A DNA stretch of 64,000 bases from Maridesulfovibrio ferrireducens (GTDB taxonomy: Bacteria; Desulfobacterota; Desulfovibrionia; Desulfovibrionales; Desulfovibrionaceae). The stretch is from NCBI RefSeq assembly GCF_900101105.1, contig NZ_FNGA01000003.1:496001-560000 (forward strand), given 5' to 3'. Every line of letters starts with the position of its first letter. The stretch's first letter is position 1. The position numbers were made by a program, and so were the translations under genes. Below, one piece after another: positions 45,304-53,919 of this stretch. The notes beneath the pieces are model-generated. The model worked only from the letters and a program-made list of their open reading frames with translations. It had not been told where the DNA came from and made no database searches.

Positions 45304-45607
45304 AATTGTATTCCTTCTTTTGCTGAATGAATGAAGTTAATGCACAATTGCCTGACACCTACCTTCAGAAACAGTTCTATCGCTTCACAAAACTAATGGC
45401 AAGCCCAAAGTTACATTTTTTTGACTAAAGTTAAAATTTTTTTACCGTATAAAAATTTATACTATTTGAAGTGTTCACAAATTCTAGAAATTTTCTAGAT
45501 ACTGAATATTGCCCGGTTAGTCCTTTGTTGACAAGGATCTTTGCTATGGATAGGTCTAATTAATTGTTTTAAGCGGAAGTATAAAAAATTATACAGGAAT
45601 GGTGAAT
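45304..45607. other. Divergent porin/uvrC regulatory region with palindromes
   Basis: About 300 bases. Palindromes: TCTAGAAA-T-TTTCTAGA at 45483-45499 and GTATAAA-AA-TTTATAC at 45447-45462; a TTTGAAGTGTTCACAAA-like near-symmetric site lies between them. A TTGCCA-N17-TAGAAC pair on the - strand near 45380-45410 could be the porin promoter. These may be operators controlling the highly expressed porin. Confidence 0.45.
45528..45556 (+). promoter_or_regulatory. Candidate uvrC promoter
   Basis: TTGACA at 45528-45533, 17 bases, then TAGGTC at 45551-45556. The -35 is perfect and the -10 poor. It lies about 50 bases upstream of the uvrC start. Confidence 0.45.
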
Positions 45608-47413
45608 ATGGGGTTTGAGTTTATTAATGTCGATTATCCGACATCACCCGGTGTGTATCTGATGAAAGATTCCACTGGTCTTATTATATATGTAGGGAAA
45701 GCTCGAGATCTACGTAAACGCCTTTCTTCTTACTTTCGTTCAATTCAAAAACATACTCCCAAAACTAAAATTTTGGTTTCAAAGATAGCGTCTATTGATA
45801 TTCTTGTTACTGCCACAGAAAAGGAGGCTCTCCTTTTAGAAGCGAGTCTGATAAAAAAGCACAGGCCTCGTTACAATGTGGTTTTGCGGGATGACAAACA
45901 ATACGTTCTTTTTCAACTTGATAAACGTTCCGAGTATCCCCGTTTACGTTTAACCAGAAAAGTCGTGCGCGACGGATCTGTTTATTTCGGTCCATATACT
46001 TCCAGTTTCTTTGCGCGGGAAACTTGGAAAATTCTCGGCAAAGTGTTTCAACTTCGCAAATGCTCTGATTCGGCTTTTAAGAATAGAGTCAGGCCCTGTT
46101 TGTATTATGACATTGGGCAGTGTTTAGGCCCTTGTGTTAATTTTGTTCCGAGAGAACAATATATGGAGCTGGTTAAAAAAGTTGAAATGCTTCTATCCGG
46201 TAAAGCGGGTGATCTGATTTCAGATTTACGGCATGAAATGGAGAGGGCTTCTTTGGAACTTGCTTATGAACAGGCGGCCAAAGTTCGTGACCAGATTAAG
46301 GCAATTAGTAAAACAATCGAAAAACAGGCCGTTGTCCTTAATGATAGAGCTGATATCGATGTAATCGCTCTTGCTGAATCTTCACGGGGAATAGGGCTGG
46401 GATTGCTTTTTATTAGACAGGGGCGGTTGCTGGATAAAAAAGATTTTTTTTGGCCCGGATTGAGCCTTGAAGATGGCGATGAAATTTTACACAGCTTTAT
46501 TTCGCAATTTTATTCTTCCACAAAATTTATTCCACCCAAAATTTTAGTACCGTTTGAATTTGATATGTATAGCGCCTCGGAGATCCTTACCGAACGCAGC
46601 AAGTCTGTGGTGCGTATTACCACTCCTCAAACAAGTGAGGAAAAACGGTTACTTGATATTGCCCGGAAAAATGCATCTATAGGCGCAAAAGAAAAAAGTA
46701 ATGAAGATATTCTGGATATTTTAGCAGCGAAATTAAATCTTTCTGCTCCGCCCCAGCGTATTGAATGTATTGATGCCTCTCATCTTGGCGGGGAAGGAAT
46801 GCGCGTTGGAATGGTTGTTTACGAGCAAGGTAAGCCTGAAAAATCACAATACCGAATATACACATTCCCGGAACTGGAATATTCTTCAGATGATTATGCC
46901 GCGCTTTTTCATTGGGTTTTAAAACGGATTGAATCCGGTGCGCCATGGGCTGATCTGATTTTAATCGATGGCGGTAAGGGACAGCTTTCATCGGTTGAAA
47001 AAGCTTTTTCTGAGAATTGGCAGGACTCCGCGCCTATTCCGGCTCTGGCTTCAATAGCTAAAGGTCCGACCCGAAAGGCCGGCGAGCTTGAAGATAGAAT
47101 CTTTACACCCGGACGAAAAAATCATCTGCCCTTAAAAGGCGGAAGCCCGGCTTTATTGTATTTGCAAAGATTGCGAGATGAAGCTCATAGATTTGTAATT
47201 GGAAAACAACGAAAATCACGCAAGAAAAAAGCTCTACAAAGTGAAGTGTTGAGTCTGCCGGGAATCGGTCCCAAAACAGCGCGGTTGCTTTGGGACCAAT
47301 ATGGTTCTGTTCAGAAAATGAAAGAAGCAACTGCCGAGGAACTTTCAAAAGTTTCGGGAATCGGCAAGGTCCGTGCAAAGCAAATTTATAATTCTTTTAA
47401 GGATATTGAATAA
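45608..47413 (+). CDS. uvrC: Excinuclease ABC subunit C
   Basis: UvrC makes both incisions in nucleotide excision repair. The chain has the N-terminal GIY-YIG nuclease (SPGVYLMKDSTGLIIYVGKA, near residues 10-30), a UVR segment (about 205-235, binding UvrB), the RNase H-like endonuclease (IECIDASHLGGEGMRVGMVV, LILIDGGKGQLS) and a C-terminal double helix-hairpin-helix (LPGIGPKTARLL, VSGIGKVRAKQI). Start at ATG 45608 is preferred over 45599 because AGGA at 45595-45598 then has correct spacing; this removes three residues. Length 601 is usual. Confidence 0.96.
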   Translation: MGFEFINVDYPTSPGVYLMKDSTGLIIYVGKARDLRKRLSSYFRSIQKHTPKTKILVSKIASIDILVTATEKEALLLEASLIKKHRPRYNVVLRDDKQYVLFQLDKRSEYPRLRLTRKVVRDGSVYFGPYTSSFFARETWKILGKVFQLRKCSDSAFKNRVRPCLYYDIGQCLGPCVNFVPREQYMELVKKVEMLLSGKAGDLISDLRHEMERASLELAYEQAAKVRDQIKAISKTIEKQAVVLNDRADIDVIALAESSRGIGLGLLFIRQGRLLDKKDFFWPGLSLEDGDEILHSFISQFYSSTKFIPPKILVPFEFDMYSASEILTERSKSVVRITTPQTSEEKRLLDIARKNASIGAKEKSNEDILDILAAKLNLSAPPQRIECIDASHLGGEGMRVGMVVYEQGKPEKSQYRIYTFPELEYSSDDYAALFHWVLKRIESGAPWADLILIDGGKGQLSSVEKAFSENWQDSAPIPALASIAKGPTRKAGELEDRIFTPGRKNHLPLKGGSPALLYLQRLRDEAHRFVIGKQRKSRKKKALQSEVLSLPGIGPKTARLLWDQYGSVQKMKEATAEELSKVSGIGKVRAKQIYNSFKDIE

Positions 47414-47502
47414 AAATTAAGTATGCTGGATTTGTTCATGTTTATAACAAACTCATAATTTTAGTTTACTTCTGATTTAAATACTAAAAGTTTTGGGAGG
47501 TT

Positions 47503-47534
47503 CTTAGGAACCTTTTTCCAAAAAGGTTCCTAAG
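47503..47534. repeat. 15-bp inverted repeat with flanking GCCGCCGGAGGC, probable Desulfovibrio intergenic element/terminator
   Basis: CTTAGGAACCTTTTT / AAAAAGGTTCCTAAG around CC, then GCCGCCGGAGGCAT on the + side and CTCCCAAAACTTTT on the - side. It sits between convergent uvrC and the metallo-hydrolase gene. From memory this GCC-GCCGG-AGGC plus AACC-T-run-type hairpin recurs between genes in Desulfovibrio; it may be a dispersed element used as a terminator. Confidence 0.7.
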
Positions 47535-47555
47535 CCGCCGGAGGCATAAAAAAAG

Positions 47556-48245
47556 TTAAGCTTTAATTTCTGTCTCTTCACCTAAAGCAATTTCTATAAC
47601 TTTGCATTCTGGCGCCGTTTTGGCTGTTTCCGCTACAAAATTGGATGTATTTTGTTCTAAAATTGAGAAAGTTCCCCAGTGCATAGGTATTGCGTAACGG
47701 CATCCGAGCAACTTACAAGCATATGCTGCATCCTTGGAATCCATTGTGAACCATCCACCGGTGGGGAGTACTGCAACATCAATGTCATTCATTTTTCCGA
47801 ATATTTCCATACTTGAGAATAGTCCGGTATCTCCAGCGAAATAAACGCAGAAATCATCTTCGTATGTTAAGATGTATCCAGCCGGGGCGCCTTCGGTTGA
47901 TGAATGCATGGCTTGAACCATTTTAATTTTTATGCCTGCAACTTCAATTGTTCCGCCGATATTCATACCGATGATTTTATTTGCACTTACACCTTGCGCG
48001 ATCATGCTTTCTACAAAATCGAAGATGCAGACAAGAGTAGCACCTGTGGCGCAACATATTTCCGCAGCCTGCCCGACATGATCCCCGTGATCATGGGTGA
48101 CCAGAACAACATCAGCCTCTGTGATTGAATTCCATGAAACCGGAGCTTTCGGATTGCCTTCGAAAAAAGGATCAATAATTATTGTTTTATCGTCTGACTG
48201 GATTTTGAAATTTGAATGTCCGTTCCATGTAAAAAAATGATTCAT
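47556..48245 (-). CDS. UPF0173-type metal-dependent hydrolase (beta-lactamase fold)
   Basis: A 229-residue metallo-beta-lactamase-fold protein with VLVTHDHGDHVGQAAEI (HxHxDH) and the later AMHSSTEGAPAGYIL, YFAGDTGLFSSM and MHWGTF motifs of the YtkL/UPF0173 family. The substrate is unknown. The ATG at 48245 is chosen because GGAG lies seven bases upstream; a longer upstream start would overlap the ubiX-type gene. It begins two bases after the ubiX-type stop (TAATTATG), hence coupled translation. Confidence 0.85.
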   Translation of the reverse strand: MNHFFTWNGHSNFKIQSDDKTIIIDPFFEGNPKAPVSWNSITEADVVLVTHDHGDHVGQAAEICCATGATLVCIFDFVESMIAQGVSANKIIGMNIGGTIEVAGIKIKMVQAMHSSTEGAPAGYILTYEDDFCVYFAGDTGLFSSMEIFGKMNDIDVAVLPTGGWFTMDSKDAAYACKLLGCRYAIPMHWGTFSILEQNTSNFVAETAKTAPECKVIEIALGEETEIKA

Positions 48246-48247
48246 AA

Positions 48248-48826
48248 TTATCTCCGTGAGTTTTGGTCCCAACGCTTATATAAATTGTGTGGAAGGTTAA
48301 GTTGTTCAAGGATTCTTCCAGCCATATGCGCTGCAAGATCATTAATACTTTCAGGGCTGTGATAAAAACCGGGAGAAGCAGGCATTATGGTGCCCCCCGC
48401 TAAGGTGACAGCTTCCATGTTCCTGATATGTATTAAATTTAACGGCGTTTCGCGTGTAACCATAATCAGTTTGCGGCGTTCTTTTAGGGAAACGTCAGCA
48501 GCTCTGTGAATTAAATTAGAACCCAGTCCTTGTGCCACTGCCGCTAAGGACGCCATTGAACAGGGGCATATGATCATGCCGTCATGCTTCCATGAGCCGC
48601 TTGCAGGCGGGGCTGATATAAGGTTTTGCGGGTACACGAAATCAGCGTGATCAGTAAGGTTGTCGGGGTTAAAGTCTGTCTCAAGTTCCATCACTTTAAG
48701 TGAAGCATCAGATAGAATAAGATGTAGCTCGACATCTTCCATTTTTCCTAGCTCATGGGCTAGAATCACAGAATAAATTGTTCCGCTTGCTCCGGTAACA
48801 GCAAGGATAATTTTTTTTTTGTCCAT
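48248..48826 (-). CDS. ubiX: UbiX/Pad1-type flavin prenyltransferase
   Basis: A 192-residue flavoprotein: IILAVTGASGTIYSVILAHEL at the N-terminus, CPCSMASLAAVAQGLGSNLIHRAADVSLKERRKLIMVTRETPLN and the C-terminal Arg/Glu pattern, all typical of UbiX, which attaches dimethylallyl to FMN to make prenylated FMN for UbiD decarboxylases. No ubiD is in the window. ATG 48826 is preferred; a GTG eight codons upstream is possible. The next gene is 2 bases downstream. Confidence 0.88.
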   Translation of the reverse strand: MDKKKIILAVTGASGTIYSVILAHELGKMEDVELHLILSDASLKVMELETDFNPDNLTDHADFVYPQNLISAPPASGSWKHDGMIICPCSMASLAAVAQGLGSNLIHRAADVSLKERRKLIMVTRETPLNLIHIRNMEAVTLAGGTIMPASPGFYHSPESINDLAAHMAGRILEQLNLPHNLYKRWDQNSRR

Positions 48827-48953
48827 AGTTAGAGGCCTAAATCCTTCCACATTGTGTCTTTTTTGATCTTGCTATGTTGATATAATTAATTGTTTATTAA
48901 AAAGTAGTTTGAAACTCTTTTGTAATTAAATAAACTACAGCAGGGGGCAGGCG

Positions 48954-48982
48954 TTGACAAGACTTGCTGGTGCAGGATTATT
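48954..48982 (+). promoter_or_regulatory. Candidate purT promoter
   Basis: TTGACA at 48954-48959, 17 bases, then ATTATT at 48977-48982. A perfect -35 and a fair -10, about 130 bases ahead of purT. Confidence 0.45.
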
Positions 48983-49112
48983 TTTTTTCAATAATTATTT
49001 TATATATTCCTAATTTCTTGAGTTTTGAACTGTCATATGAGAGTAGAAACAAATCTTAACCCGATACTTGAAGAAAGTACGTATACAATTTTTACCCGAC
49101 GGAGATAATGCA

Positions 49113-50294
49113 ATGGTAACTCTTGGAACAGCCGGAACAAGTTCTGCCCGTAAAATGATGCTTTTAGGCGGCGGAGAGCTTGGCAAAGAAGTAGTAATCG
49201 AAGCTCAGCGTTTAGGTGTAGAGGTTATTGTCGTAGACAGATATGAGAATACTCCCGCCATGCAGGTTGCACATCGCAGCTATGTTATATCTATGCTTGA
49301 TGCTGCGGAATTGCGCAGAGTTGTTGAAACAGAGAAGCCTGATTTCATCGTGCCGGAGATTGAAGCCATTGCAACAGAGACTCTTTTAGAACTTGAAAGT
49401 GAAGGGTTCACAGTTATCCCGACAGCCAGAGCAGCCAGACTGACTATGGACCGTGAAGGTATTCGTAGACTAGCCGCTGAAGAGGTCGGCTTGAAGACAT
49501 CTCCATATAAATTTGCTGACACTAAAGAAGAATATCTCGCTGCTGTTAAAGAAATCGGCATTCCCTGCGTAATCAAGCCTGTTATGAGTTCGTCAGGGAA
49601 AGGGCAAAGTACCGTTAAGACCGAAAAGGATATTGATCACTCATGGGAATATTCTCAGTCGGGCGGCAGAACCGGTGAAGGGCGTATTATTGTAGAAAAG
49701 TTCGTTGAATTTGATTACGAAATTACTTTGCTGACCGTTCGTCACAAAGGCGGAACTTCTTATTGCGCTCCAATCGGACACAGACAGGAAGACGGTGATT
49801 ACCGTGAATCATGGCAGCCACAGCCTATGACTGAAACCGCCCTTAAGAAAGCTGAAGAATACGCTCTCAAAATTACTGACGCTCTTGGCGGCAGAGGCAT
49901 TTTCGGAGTGGAGCTTTTTATTAAAGGTGAAGAAATCTACTTCAGCGAAGTTTCGCCTCGTCCTCATGATACCGGCCTTGTGACTGTTATTTCTCAGGAT
50001 CTCAGTGAATTTGCTTTACATGTACGCGCAATACTCGGCCTGCCTGTTCCTGCTATTCGTCAGTATGGTCCAGCCGCTTCAAGTGTTATTTTATCAAATG
50101 GCAAGTCAACTTCACCTTCTTTTGTTAATGTGGATAAAGCTCTTGAAGAGCCTGATACAAAAGTCTTGATTTTCGGGAAAGGTGAATGCAACGGTGTTCG
50201 TCGTCTCGGAGTTGCTTTGGCTCTGGGAAAAGATGTGGAAGACGCCAAAGAACGTGCGATCAAAGCATCTTCAGCCGTTGAAGTTTCTTACTAA
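49113..50294 (+). CDS. purT: Formate-dependent GAR transformylase PurT
   Basis: PurT makes formylglycinamide ribonucleotide directly from formate and ATP, which suits a formate-oxidising cell. The 393-residue ATP-grasp protein has [21 protein letters not shown] near the start, [31 protein letters not shown] and the [15 protein letters not shown] motif (nucleotide-binding). Length agrees with E. coli PurT (392). Start at ATG 49113, because CGGAG lies eight bases before it; the earlier TTG at 49068 is rejected. Confidence 0.96.
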   Translation: MVTLGTAGTSSARKMMLLGGGELGKEVVIEAQRLGVEVIVVDRYENTPAMQVAHRSYVISMLDAAELRRVVETEKPDFIVPEIEAIATETLLELESEGFTVIPTARAARLTMDREGIRRLAAEEVGLKTSPYKFADTKEEYLAAVKEIGIPCVIKPVMSSSGKGQSTVKTEKDIDHSWEYSQSGGRTGEGRIIVEKFVEFDYEITLLTVRHKGGTSYCAPIGHRQEDGDYRESWQPQPMTETALKKAEEYALKITDALGGRGIFGVELFIKGEEIYFSEVSPRPHDTGLVTVISQDLSEFALHVRAILGLPVPAIRQYGPAASSVILSNGKSTSPSFVNVDKALEEPDTKVLIFGKGECNGVRRLGVALALGKDVEDAKERAIKASSAVEVSY

Positions 50295-50657
50295 AAAATT
50301 AGATATATTTAAATTTTGAATTGATATTTGGGTGTATGTTTTTATGAACAGCCTCTTGCGTATTATATAATATGTAAGGGGCTGCTCTTTTTGAATATTA
50401 TTTTAGCTTTGTTGATATTGACAAGATAGTTCTAAAAGAGGCATTTGTTTTCCCTTAGTTGCTTAAAAAGGAAAATACTTAATGAGTAATCACTTTTTAA
50501 GAGTAAAAACTGATTACTTTCTACTTTTTCCTTAGGATTAGTTCTTTATCAATCTAATGTGTTTATGAAAATTTGAATAAAATTATTAGCTTTGAATTTA
50601 TTAAGTAAGCAGACCGACTGTTTGTTTACTTAATTTTTTTAGAAAGGATAAGTTGTT
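50295..50657. other. Intergenic region purT-nhaC with terminator and inverted repeat
   Basis: About 360 bases. A purT terminator lies at 50349-50392. At 50485-50518 an inverted repeat AGTAATCA / TGATTACT, flanked by GGAAAA and TTTTTCC that could lengthen the stem, may be a leader or operator for the antiporter gene. The last 100 bases are AT-rich, with no clear promoter identified. Confidence 0.45.
50349..50392 (+). terminator. Terminator of purT
   Basis: CAGCCTCTT / AAGGGGCTG stem with an AT-rich loop and then CTCTTTTTG. Confidence 0.85.
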
Positions 50658-51962
50658 ATGAAACATGAAGCTAACGGTTGGGCTTTAGCCCCTCTTGCCT
50701 TATTTCTTGTTATATTTCTCGGAACAGGTTTCTCCCTTACTATGAACGGCGCAAACATGGCGTTTTATCAGCTCTCCGCCACTGTTGCGATTCTTCCGGC
50801 CATTGCATGGGCTATTTGGATGGGAAAGGGCAAGATAAAGGAAAAGATAAATGTTTTCCTAAGTGGCTCTGGAGAATCCGGCATCATTACAATGTGTATG
50901 ATTTATCTGCTGGCTGGTGGATTTGCATCGGTGGCAAAATCTATCGGCGGAGTTGAATCTACTGTTAACCTCGGTTTGTCGATTGTTCCTGCTTCAATGG
51001 TTCTTCCCGGTTTGTTTATTATTGCGGCATTCATTGCTACGGCTATGGGAACTTCAATGGGAACCATTGCTGCGATTGCTCCAATTGCTGTCGGGGTTGC
51101 AGGTAAAACCGATATTTCTTCAGCGTTGCTTATGGGAGCTGTTGTCGGTGGTGCAATGTTCGGAGACAATCTGTCCATGATTTCTGATACGACTATTGCG
51201 GCAACCCGTACTCAGGGTTGTGAGATGGGCGATAAATTTAAAATGAATTTTCTGATTGCGATTCCCGCAGCGCTCGTTACAGTAATCATATTATATATAG
51301 TAGGTGAAGGTGGTCAGGTCTTGCAGCAGGGAACATACAGCCTACTGAAAGTTCTGCCATATCTGATCATTCTTGTGATGGCGGTGATCGGAGTTAATGT
51401 GTTTATTGTTCTTGGTGCAGGGATTGTCTTTACTGGAATTGTCGGCTTATTCTCTATGGCTGATTTCAGTATTCTCAAGTTTTCACAGGATATTTATACC
51501 GGTTTTACCGGAATGCAAGAGATCTTAGTTCTTTCTCTGTTAATTGGCGGGCTTGGTGAATTGATTAAGTATCATGGTGGGATTACTTACATTATCAACT
51601 TTATCGGCAAGTTGACTCGCGGCACCAAATCGACTCGGGCAGGTGAGTTCAGTATTGGTGCTTTGTCGGTTTTTTCTGATTTATGTACTGCAAATAATAC
51701 TGTAGCCATCATTTTGACTGGCGGAATGGCTAAAGAAATTGCCAAGAGTCACAACGTTGATCCTCGTCGTAGTGCCAGTCTGTTGGATATTTTTTCCTGT
51801 GTTATTCAAGGGCTGATTCCTTACGGAGCGCAAATTCTGCTTGCAGGTTCTATTTCACAGCTGTCACCGCTCGAAATTATTGGAAACATGTATTATTGTT
51901 ATATACTGGCGTTTGTTGCGGTAATCAGCATTATCACCGGATTTCCACGGGCTAAACGATAA
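50658..51962 (+). CDS. NhaC-family Na+/H+ antiporter
   Basis: A 434-residue polytopic inner-membrane protein with about eleven helices. The signature GAVVGGAMFGDNLSMISDTTIAATRTQGCEMGDKFK is strongly NhaC-like, as is the later FSDLCTANNTVAIILTGG. NhaC-family proteins exchange sodium for protons; some members take other cation or substrate pairs, so the ion specificity is not proven. A GGATAAG-type site precedes the ATG. It has its own terminator. Confidence 0.9.
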   Translation: MKHEANGWALAPLALFLVIFLGTGFSLTMNGANMAFYQLSATVAILPAIAWAIWMGKGKIKEKINVFLSGSGESGIITMCMIYLLAGGFASVAKSIGGVESTVNLGLSIVPASMVLPGLFIIAAFIATAMGTSMGTIAAIAPIAVGVAGKTDISSALLMGAVVGGAMFGDNLSMISDTTIAATRTQGCEMGDKFKMNFLIAIPAALVTVIILYIVGEGGQVLQQGTYSLLKVLPYLIILVMAVIGVNVFIVLGAGIVFTGIVGLFSMADFSILKFSQDIYTGFTGMQEILVLSLLIGGLGELIKYHGGITYIINFIGKLTRGTKSTRAGEFSIGALSVFSDLCTANNTVAIILTGGMAKEIAKSHNVDPRRSASLLDIFSCVIQGLIPYGAQILLAGSISQLSPLEIIGNMYYCYILAFVAVISIITGFPRAKR

Positions 51963-51984
51963 CCTTAATTTAACTGACTTTATC

Positions 51985-52024
51985 ACCCCCGTAGCTCTTT
52001 TGAGTTGCGGGGGTTTTCTTTTTT
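51985..52024 (+). terminator. Terminator of the nhaC-family gene
   Basis: ACCCCCGTAGCTC / GAGTTGCGGGGGT stem with loop TTTT, then TTTCTTTTTT. Confidence 0.92.
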
Positions 52025-52163
52025 AGGCTGAAACACTTTTTTTAAAAAAATCTCCACAAACTGGCAAACTGATGATAACTAGAGAGGTCAAGTATTGTGA
52101 TTTATTTTTAATCAGCAAGAGCTCTATTCACAAACAAGGTTAAACTTGTTCAAGGAGATTTCT

Positions 52164-53357
52164 ATGACAAAAGTTTGCACCCGACGTAGTTTTTTTCTTA
52201 AATTAATTTTCGCAATTTCTGTGCTCGTCGTTTTGCTAGGCTTTGTTCTGAATCCTGTTCCTGCTTTTTCGCGAACTCTGAAAGTAATGGTAGTTCCGGA
52301 TAGAAGCCAATCGCAGATGCAGCCAGCCATTTTTTATGCGTTTAAAACTTCTGCGCATCGATCAAAGGTTGAAAAAGATCTGGATATGAAGTTTACAATT
52401 TTCAATCCTTATTTAACGAAAGAGCCAACAGGCCGTCAAAAAGCGATTCTCAAAAATTTGGAAGCCGGGCGCGATTCTGTTGTTAAGGCGAAAAAGAAGC
52501 TCAAAAAAGGCGAAAAACTTTTTGATGTAATTATGGCCAGCATAAAGGCTAATCCAAAATCTCCGTTAGCCAAAGCTCATGTTGAAATTGCTGATATGAT
52601 GAAGGATTATTGTCTGTTGGTTGTAGAATCTACTGGGCTTACTGTTTTACATCCTATTTTCTATAATCCTGAAGTGAAGAAGCTTGAAGTCGGATATGCA
52701 GTAAGTGAAGATGTAAACGACACCCTTTATGGTTTATTCTTCATTGATGCGGCCTTGAATCAGAAAAAGCCGATTTATGGAACCTGCCATGGCGCTCAAT
52801 TAGGATATTTGTACGCTGGCGGAGGATTGATCAGACTTTTCCCGCCTGAAACAGATTGGAAAGTTCAACCCTTGTATGCCCGTAACAATCCTTATGGCGG
52901 ACCAATCGAAGTCTGGACCATTGATCAGATGTTAAACTCACGTAACCTTGAAGATCGTACTGAATATTCTATGATTAAATATCCTTTGCCTGAAATGTTT
53001 GGAAAAGGCGGAGCGGCTGGTAAAGCATATGTTAATAAGGATCTGAATCATACTCTGGGAATGACTGAATCAGTGCCTGTAATTGATGATTTTTCGGTAA
53101 TTTCTTTTCATCCGTTGAGTTTGAAGAAGGGGGAAGTCGATTCTTATGAAATTAAGGGCGCTGTTCCCGATTATCCACAGGTGAAAGATGCCAATCGTGA
53201 AGTTTTTAATAAGGCTCTTAGGCGGGGAGTGATTGTTGATTTGTTCAAGTACAAGACGTTGCTGGGATTTCAGTATCATCCGCAATATACTTATGATGAC
53301 TTACAGACCTCAGCAATTTTTGATTATTTAGTTAAGCAGGCTGTAGCCGTACATTAA
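52164..53357 (+). CDS. Exported class I glutamine amidotransferase-like protein
   Basis: A 397-residue protein with an N-terminal twin-arginine-like signal (CTRRSFFLKLIF, then a hydrophobic stretch and a PAFS end). The mature region includes YGTCHGAQLGYLYAGGG, a nucleophile-elbow of the class I glutamine amidotransferase family (GxCxGxQ), and near the C-terminus GFQYHPQYTYDDLQ, which resembles the catalytic His-Glu part but with Gln where Glu is expected. Such a domain outside the cytoplasm is unusual. The rest of the protein is not recognised. AAGGAG lies six bases before the ATG. Enzyme function is uncertain. Confidence 0.65.
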   Translation: MTKVCTRRSFFLKLIFAISVLVVLLGFVLNPVPAFSRTLKVMVVPDRSQSQMQPAIFYAFKTSAHRSKVEKDLDMKFTIFNPYLTKEPTGRQKAILKNLEAGRDSVVKAKKKLKKGEKLFDVIMASIKANPKSPLAKAHVEIADMMKDYCLLVVESTGLTVLHPIFYNPEVKKLEVGYAVSEDVNDTLYGLFFIDAALNQKKPIYGTCHGAQLGYLYAGGGLIRLFPPETDWKVQPLYARNNPYGGPIEVWTIDQMLNSRNLEDRTEYSMIKYPLPEMFGKGGAAGKAYVNKDLNHTLGMTESVPVIDDFSVISFHPLSLKKGEVDSYEIKGAVPDYPQVKDANREVFNKALRRGVIVDLFKYKTLLGFQYHPQYTYDDLQTSAIFDYLVKQAVAVH

Positions 53358-53380
53358 ATTCCGGAATTATTTTCACAACA

Positions 53381-53415
53381 GAAAGCCCGTCTACACTAAG
53401 TGCAGACGGGCTTTC
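53381..53415. terminator. Hairpin between convergent genes (amidotransferase-like / fdh operon)
   Basis: GAAAGCCCGTCT / AGACGGGCTTTC with a short loop. T-tract is short on both sides, so termination strength is uncertain, but position between convergent genes supports it. Confidence 0.75.
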
Positions 53416-53469
53416 ATGTGGAGTGCTACGGATCTTAATGATCAGTTGCAATTTTAGACTGTAACTCGG

Positions 53470-53895
53470 TTACTTAATTCCATCCGGATGACATGAGGAG
53501 GCAGTACATCCGGTCATTGATGGATCATTTCCGAATTCTTTAATGTGACAGGATACGCATGAAGGGCGTTTATCGTTGTTACGCTTTATATGCATAGCCT
53601 TAAAGTAAGACTTGTAACCTTTAGCCGGGACTGGTTCAAAATTGTTGTGGCAAGTTGCACAACTTGTTGGAACCTTTGTTTTTCTTAGAGCATGATGACA
53701 ATCAACACATTCATAATTTTCATGACTTGAGTGATTGAACGCAACTCCGAGATCGTCTTTGCTGTTACCTTTGATGAAATTAATCATAATTTCATCTTCA
53801 GGAGCTTCAAAACCCGCTTTGTCGTCAGCGTTAGCCGCGATAGTTAAAACCGTCATGCCTATACAGAGCAGGCACACGATAAATAAGTTTTTCAT
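53470..53895 (-). CDS. Tetraheme cytochrome c of the formate dehydrogenase complex
   Basis: A 141-residue periplasmic protein with a signal peptide (about 1-23, AANA end) and four heme-binding motifs: CVDCH (63-67), CATCH (79-83), CVSCH (113-117) and CTASSCH (130-136, CX4CH, the variant seen in class III cytochromes c). In Desulfovibrio FdhABC3 the cytochrome subunit accepts formate electrons and passes them to the periplasmic cytochrome c pool. It starts 24 bases after the fdhB stop in the same operon. Confidence 0.9.
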   Translation of the reverse strand: MKNLFIVCLLCIGMTVLTIAANADDKAGFEAPEDEIMINFIKGNSKDDLGVAFNHSSHENYECVDCHHALRKTKVPTSCATCHNNFEPVPAKGYKSYFKAMHIKRNNDKRPSCVSCHIKEFGNDPSMTGCTASSCHPDGIK

Positions 53896-53919
53896 TTTAT
53901 TTCCTTTTTGTGTGTCTGT

